A DNA stretch of 6,292 nt from DAIODI01 sp036746875. GTDB taxonomy: Bacteria > Pseudomonadota > Alphaproteobacteria > Rhizobiales > Aestuariivirgaceae. Below, piece after piece: positions 3,787 through 6,292 of the stretch. The first letter of the stretch is position 1. Each line of letters opens with the position of its first letter. A program made the position numbers and the translations under genes. The stretch lies in assembly GCA_036746875.1 (NCBI GenBank), contig DAIODI010000168.1:1-6292 (forward strand), in the 5' to 3' direction. The notes beneath the pieces were generated by a model. It did not search any database, was not told the origin of the DNA, and saw only the letters and a list, made by a program, of their open reading frames with translations.

Positions 3787-6292
3787 TCGCCATGGCCTGG
3801 TCGGCGCGGAGGAGGATCGCCAGGCTCGAAACCACGGTTGCTCGCCTGCACGAAGAGTTACGGGCCGCCAGGCCAGGCGCTGTCGGAGCGGTCGTATCGG
3901 ACGCGGCGCAAGCCATTCCTCCCCCGGCGCCAACTGCCGAACCTCAAACTGCCGAACCGCTTCCGGCTCACGTGGGCGAAGAGCCGCCCGTAGCCGCTGC
4001 CGCCACACCCGACGCCGTCGACGCAGGAACCGCGAACTCGCCGCGCGAGCCACCGGGACCTGAAGCGGCTCCAGACAAGCAATCCTACTGGTCCGGTCAG
4101 CGTCTTCAGGAAGCCACCGCCCCGTTGGCCGCACCCCGAAACATGGAGCAGATGCTCGCCACGCGCTGGTTCGTGTGGATCGGCGGCGTGGCGATCGCGA
4201 TCGGCGGGCTTCTGTTCGTCAAATACGCGTTCGACAACGGCCTGATCTCACCTCTTCTTCAGGTGATCCTTGGCCTGCTCGCCGGCTTTGCCCTGATCGG
4301 CGCGGGCTCCTGGCTGAGAAGCCGCTCGCCCGCGGCGACAGGTGCTTACCCCGACCAAGTGCCCGCCGCGCTGTCGGCCGCGGGGCTTGCGACCCTCTTC
4401 GCGGCGATCTTCGCCGCGTACGCACTCTACGGGCTCATTGCCCCGCCGGTCGCCTTCGCCGGCCTTGCCGCCGTAGGCCTCGGGGCGCTCGTGCTGTCGT
4501 ACTGGCAGGGAACTTTTATCGCGGCGCTTGGCCTGGTCGGCTCCTATGTCACGCCGATGCTCATCCCGTCCGCCGCTCCTTCGGCGGCGAGCTTCTTTCC
4601 CTACCTGCTCGTGATCCTTGCTGCGTCCCTGCTGATCCTGCGCGGGAAGTCCTGGTGGTGGCTCGGATACGCGGCGGTGATCGCCACCACCATATGGAGC
4701 ATCGTTTGGCTGGCAGGACCGTTCGAGCTGGAGGATACGCTGGCAGTCGGTCTTTCCGCCCTGGCGATGGCGGTTTTTGCGATCGTCATGCCGCGCGGTT
4801 CCGGCGCTGTGCTGCACGAGACGGACGGACCTCTCCGGCCGCCTTTACAGCTCGCGCTCGCGGGCCTTGCGGCGGGAGTCCTCATCCTGATGATGCTGGT
4901 GATGTGGACGGGGCATTCGGCCACCGCACTCGGCCTGCTTGCCGCGGGCGCGCTCCTGCCGGTCGCCATCGCCTGGGTCAACCGTGCACTGCATTGGCTG
5001 GCGCCGGCGGCGGCGCTCGCTGTATTCGCCGTGATGGGTTTCTGGCCCGCGGCTGCCTTTCATGCGCCGGCCATGGACGAATACGGCGTGTGGACCTGGA
5101 GCAATTCCTTCGGTCCGGATTCCTATCGCTTCCTCAACTGGATGCTGGCTTCGGGCGCGGCCTTCGCATTGATCGGCTCGGCGGGGGTGCTCAAGCGACC
5201 CGCCAGGCCGAGTTGGGGCGTAATGGGCGGCGGCGGCGCGTTTCTCTTTGTCGCCGGGGCCTGGGCGCGGGTTGATTTCCTGCTCGGCCATCGCGTCTGG
5301 GCCGTGCTGGCGGGGGCCTTCGCGCTGGGCTTGCTGTATGTCGTCTGGCTGTGGAGCCGCCGTCTGTCCGGCGATGACCGTGGCGCAGGACTTCTTGCCG
5401 CTGGCGCCGCGGCGCTTCTCGTCTTTGCACTCGGCCGCTTGTTCGACGGCGTCTGGCTGACGATCGCCATTGCAAGTCTTGCCTTCGTTCTTGCCGGTTT
5501 GTCGGCTGAACTGAAACCGCGCCTGATGGGCCCGGTCACGACGGCCGTAGCCGCGATCGCGACGTTAGGTCTCTTCCTGTCGCGCGAGTTGTGGTTCGAC
5601 GACAGAACGTTGCCGTGGGGCGAGCAATGGATCGTCTACGGCTATGGCATGCCGGCTATCCTCTTCTTCCTGGGGAGCAGGCTCCTGCGGCGGGCCAGCC
5701 ATCCGCAGGCAGCCATGGCGCTCGAGGGAATGAGCCTGGGCCTGCTGATCGCGCTGGCGTCGCTCGAAATCCGTGTGCTGATCGGTGGCGGTCTGACCAA
5801 CGACAAACCAGGGCTTCTCGAAGTGGCGGCGCACATCCTCACATGGGGTGGCGCCGCCTTCGGCCTCATGCATCGCCAGCAGCTGTTTTCCTCCCTCATC
5901 GCCCGATGGGCCGTGCGCGCGTGGCTCACGGCCGCGGGCGCCGCAATCGTCGGGCTGAGTCTCATCGCGCTCAATCCGGTGGTGACGGGCGCGCCCGTGG
6001 CGGGCGGGCCTGTGATCAATGCGCTGCTCCTCGCCTACCTTGCGCCGGCGCCGTTGATCGGCCTGATCGCGCGTCGGCTCGATGTCGTCGGCTGGGACAA
6101 ACTGAAGCCGGCGCTGGACGTGCTGGCGCTCGTCCTGGTGTTCACCTACGCGACGCTCGAGACCAAGCTCCTCTTTCAGGGCAGCGTGCTCATGCCCCAG
6201 TCGCTCTCGCTTGCGGAGACGTACGCCTATTCAGCCGTATGGCTCGGCTTCGCGCTGGCGCTCTTCATCGCGGGCATCGGGCTTGGCCGCCA
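3750..6292 (+). CDS. DUF2339 family polytopic membrane protein (3' end missing)
   Basis: The frame runs without a stop from TGA 3708-3710 to the right edge, giving about 847 visible residues; family members are usually around 850-1000. GTG 3750 is the first usable start and supplies the family's typical N-terminus: a membrane helix (about 2-17, GGLSLLILVVTFAMAW), a basic stretch SARRR, then a short coiled coil (IARLETTVARLHEELRAA). A Pro/Ala/Glu-rich linker follows (about 42-130), including a TAEPQ/TAEPL tandem from a 15-base period repeat at 3932-3958. From residue 139 the hallmark core begins: RWFVWIGGVAIAIGGLLFVKYAFDNGLISP. Hydrophobic segments then follow almost continuously. Near the edge, TLETKLLFQGS and LAETYAYSAVWLGFALALF are also typical of the family. 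The function of DUF2339 proteins is unknown; an inner-membrane location is clear. Later starts at GTG 3780 or ATG 3792 would lose part or all of the first helix. No link to the transporter unit is evident beyond adjacency. Confidence 0.9.
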   Translation, partial: MGGLSLLILVVTFAMAWSARRRIARLETTVARLHEELRAARPGAVGAVVSDAAQAIPPPAPTAEPQTAEPLPAHVGEEPPVAAAATPDAVDAGTANSPREPPGPEAAPDKQSYWSGQRLQEATAPLAAPRNMEQMLATRWFVWIGGVAIAIGGLLFVKYAFDNGLISPLLQVILGLLAGFALIGAGSWLRSRSPAATGAYPDQVPAALSAAGLATLFAAIFAAYALYGLIAPPVAFAGLAAVGLGALVLSYWQGTFIAALGLVGSYVTPMLIPSAAPSAASFFPYLLVILAASLLILRGKSWWWLGYAAVIATTIWSIVWLAGPFELEDTLAVGLSALAMAVFAIVMPRGSGAVLHETDGPLRPPLQLALAGLAAGVLILMMLVMWTGHSATALGLLAAGALLPVAIAWVNRALHWLAPAAALAVFAVMGFWPAAAFHAPAMDEYGVWTWSNSFGPDSYRFLNWMLASGAAFALIGSAGVLKRPARPSWGVMGGGGAFLFVAGAWARVDFLLGHRVWAVLAGAFALGLLYVVWLWSRRLSGDDRGAGLLAAGAAALLVFALGRLFDGVWLTIAIASLAFVLAGLSAELKPRLMGPVTTAVAAIATLGLFLSRELWFDDRTLPWGEQWIVYGYGMPAILFFLGSRLLRRASHPQAAMALEGMSLGLLIALASLEIRVLIGGGLTNDKPGLLEVAAHILTWGGAAFGLMHRQQLFSSLIARWAVRAWLTAAGAAIVGLSLIALNPVVTGAPVAGGPVINALLLAYLAPAPLIGLIARRLDVVGWDKLKPALDVLALVLVFTYATLETKLLFQGSVLMPQSLSLAETYAYSAVWLGFALALFIAGIGLGR

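Noticed and set aside
2228..3916. Long minus-strand open frame opposite the permease and the gap
   Set aside because: It passes through the N run, gives an Arg/Pro/His-rich low-complexity product, and lies opposite well-supported + strand genes. It is a product of high GC.
4175..5275. Long + strand open frame inside the DUF2339 gene
   Set aside because: The product is Arg/Gly/Ala-rich with no family likeness, while the frame of the DUF2339 protein is continuous and shows clear family motifs.

Overview
The window is a high-GC piece of a draft bacterial genome, with every recognisable gene on the + strand. Protein families, GC-rich codon use and gene order point to an alphaproteobacterium, probably Hyphomicrobiales (Rhizobiales). 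That placement is inference, because no rRNA or other marker gene is present. A run of 100 N (3515-3614) is an assembly gap, so nothing can be said about the sequence inside it.

Positions 1-3662 look like one transcription unit built around an ABC transporter of the type that accompanies PQQ-dependent alcohol oxidation. In order: the 3' part of a YVTN-type beta-propeller protein; a secreted cupredoxin-like protein without a copper-site cysteine; a tiny, acidic, secreted protein with two cysteines; the ABC ATPase; the ABC-2 type permease, joined to the ATPase by an ATGA overlap; and a secreted, helix-rich protein joined to the permease by a TGATG overlap and interrupted by the gap. The propeller, ATPase and permease match families defined by their association with PQQ-dependent alcohol catabolism (TIGR03866, TIGR03864, TIGR03861). 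Related transporters, Pseudomonas putida PedA1A2BC and the Methylorubrum extorquens lut cluster, are needed for growth that depends on lanthanides. The likely role here is therefore envelope traffic of a lanthanide, or a ligand carrying it, that serves PQQ alcohol dehydrogenases. The usual periplasmic binding protein and the dehydrogenase are not in the window and are expected upstream.

Positions 3750-6292 hold a different kind of gene: a large polytopic membrane protein of the DUF2339 family, read from a GTG start and open to the right edge. It is separated from the transporter unit by 87 bases with no clear terminator or promoter. A perfect 10-bp inverted repeat brackets its start codon. 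No RNA genes, mobile elements, CRISPR arrays or convincing minus-strand genes were seen.
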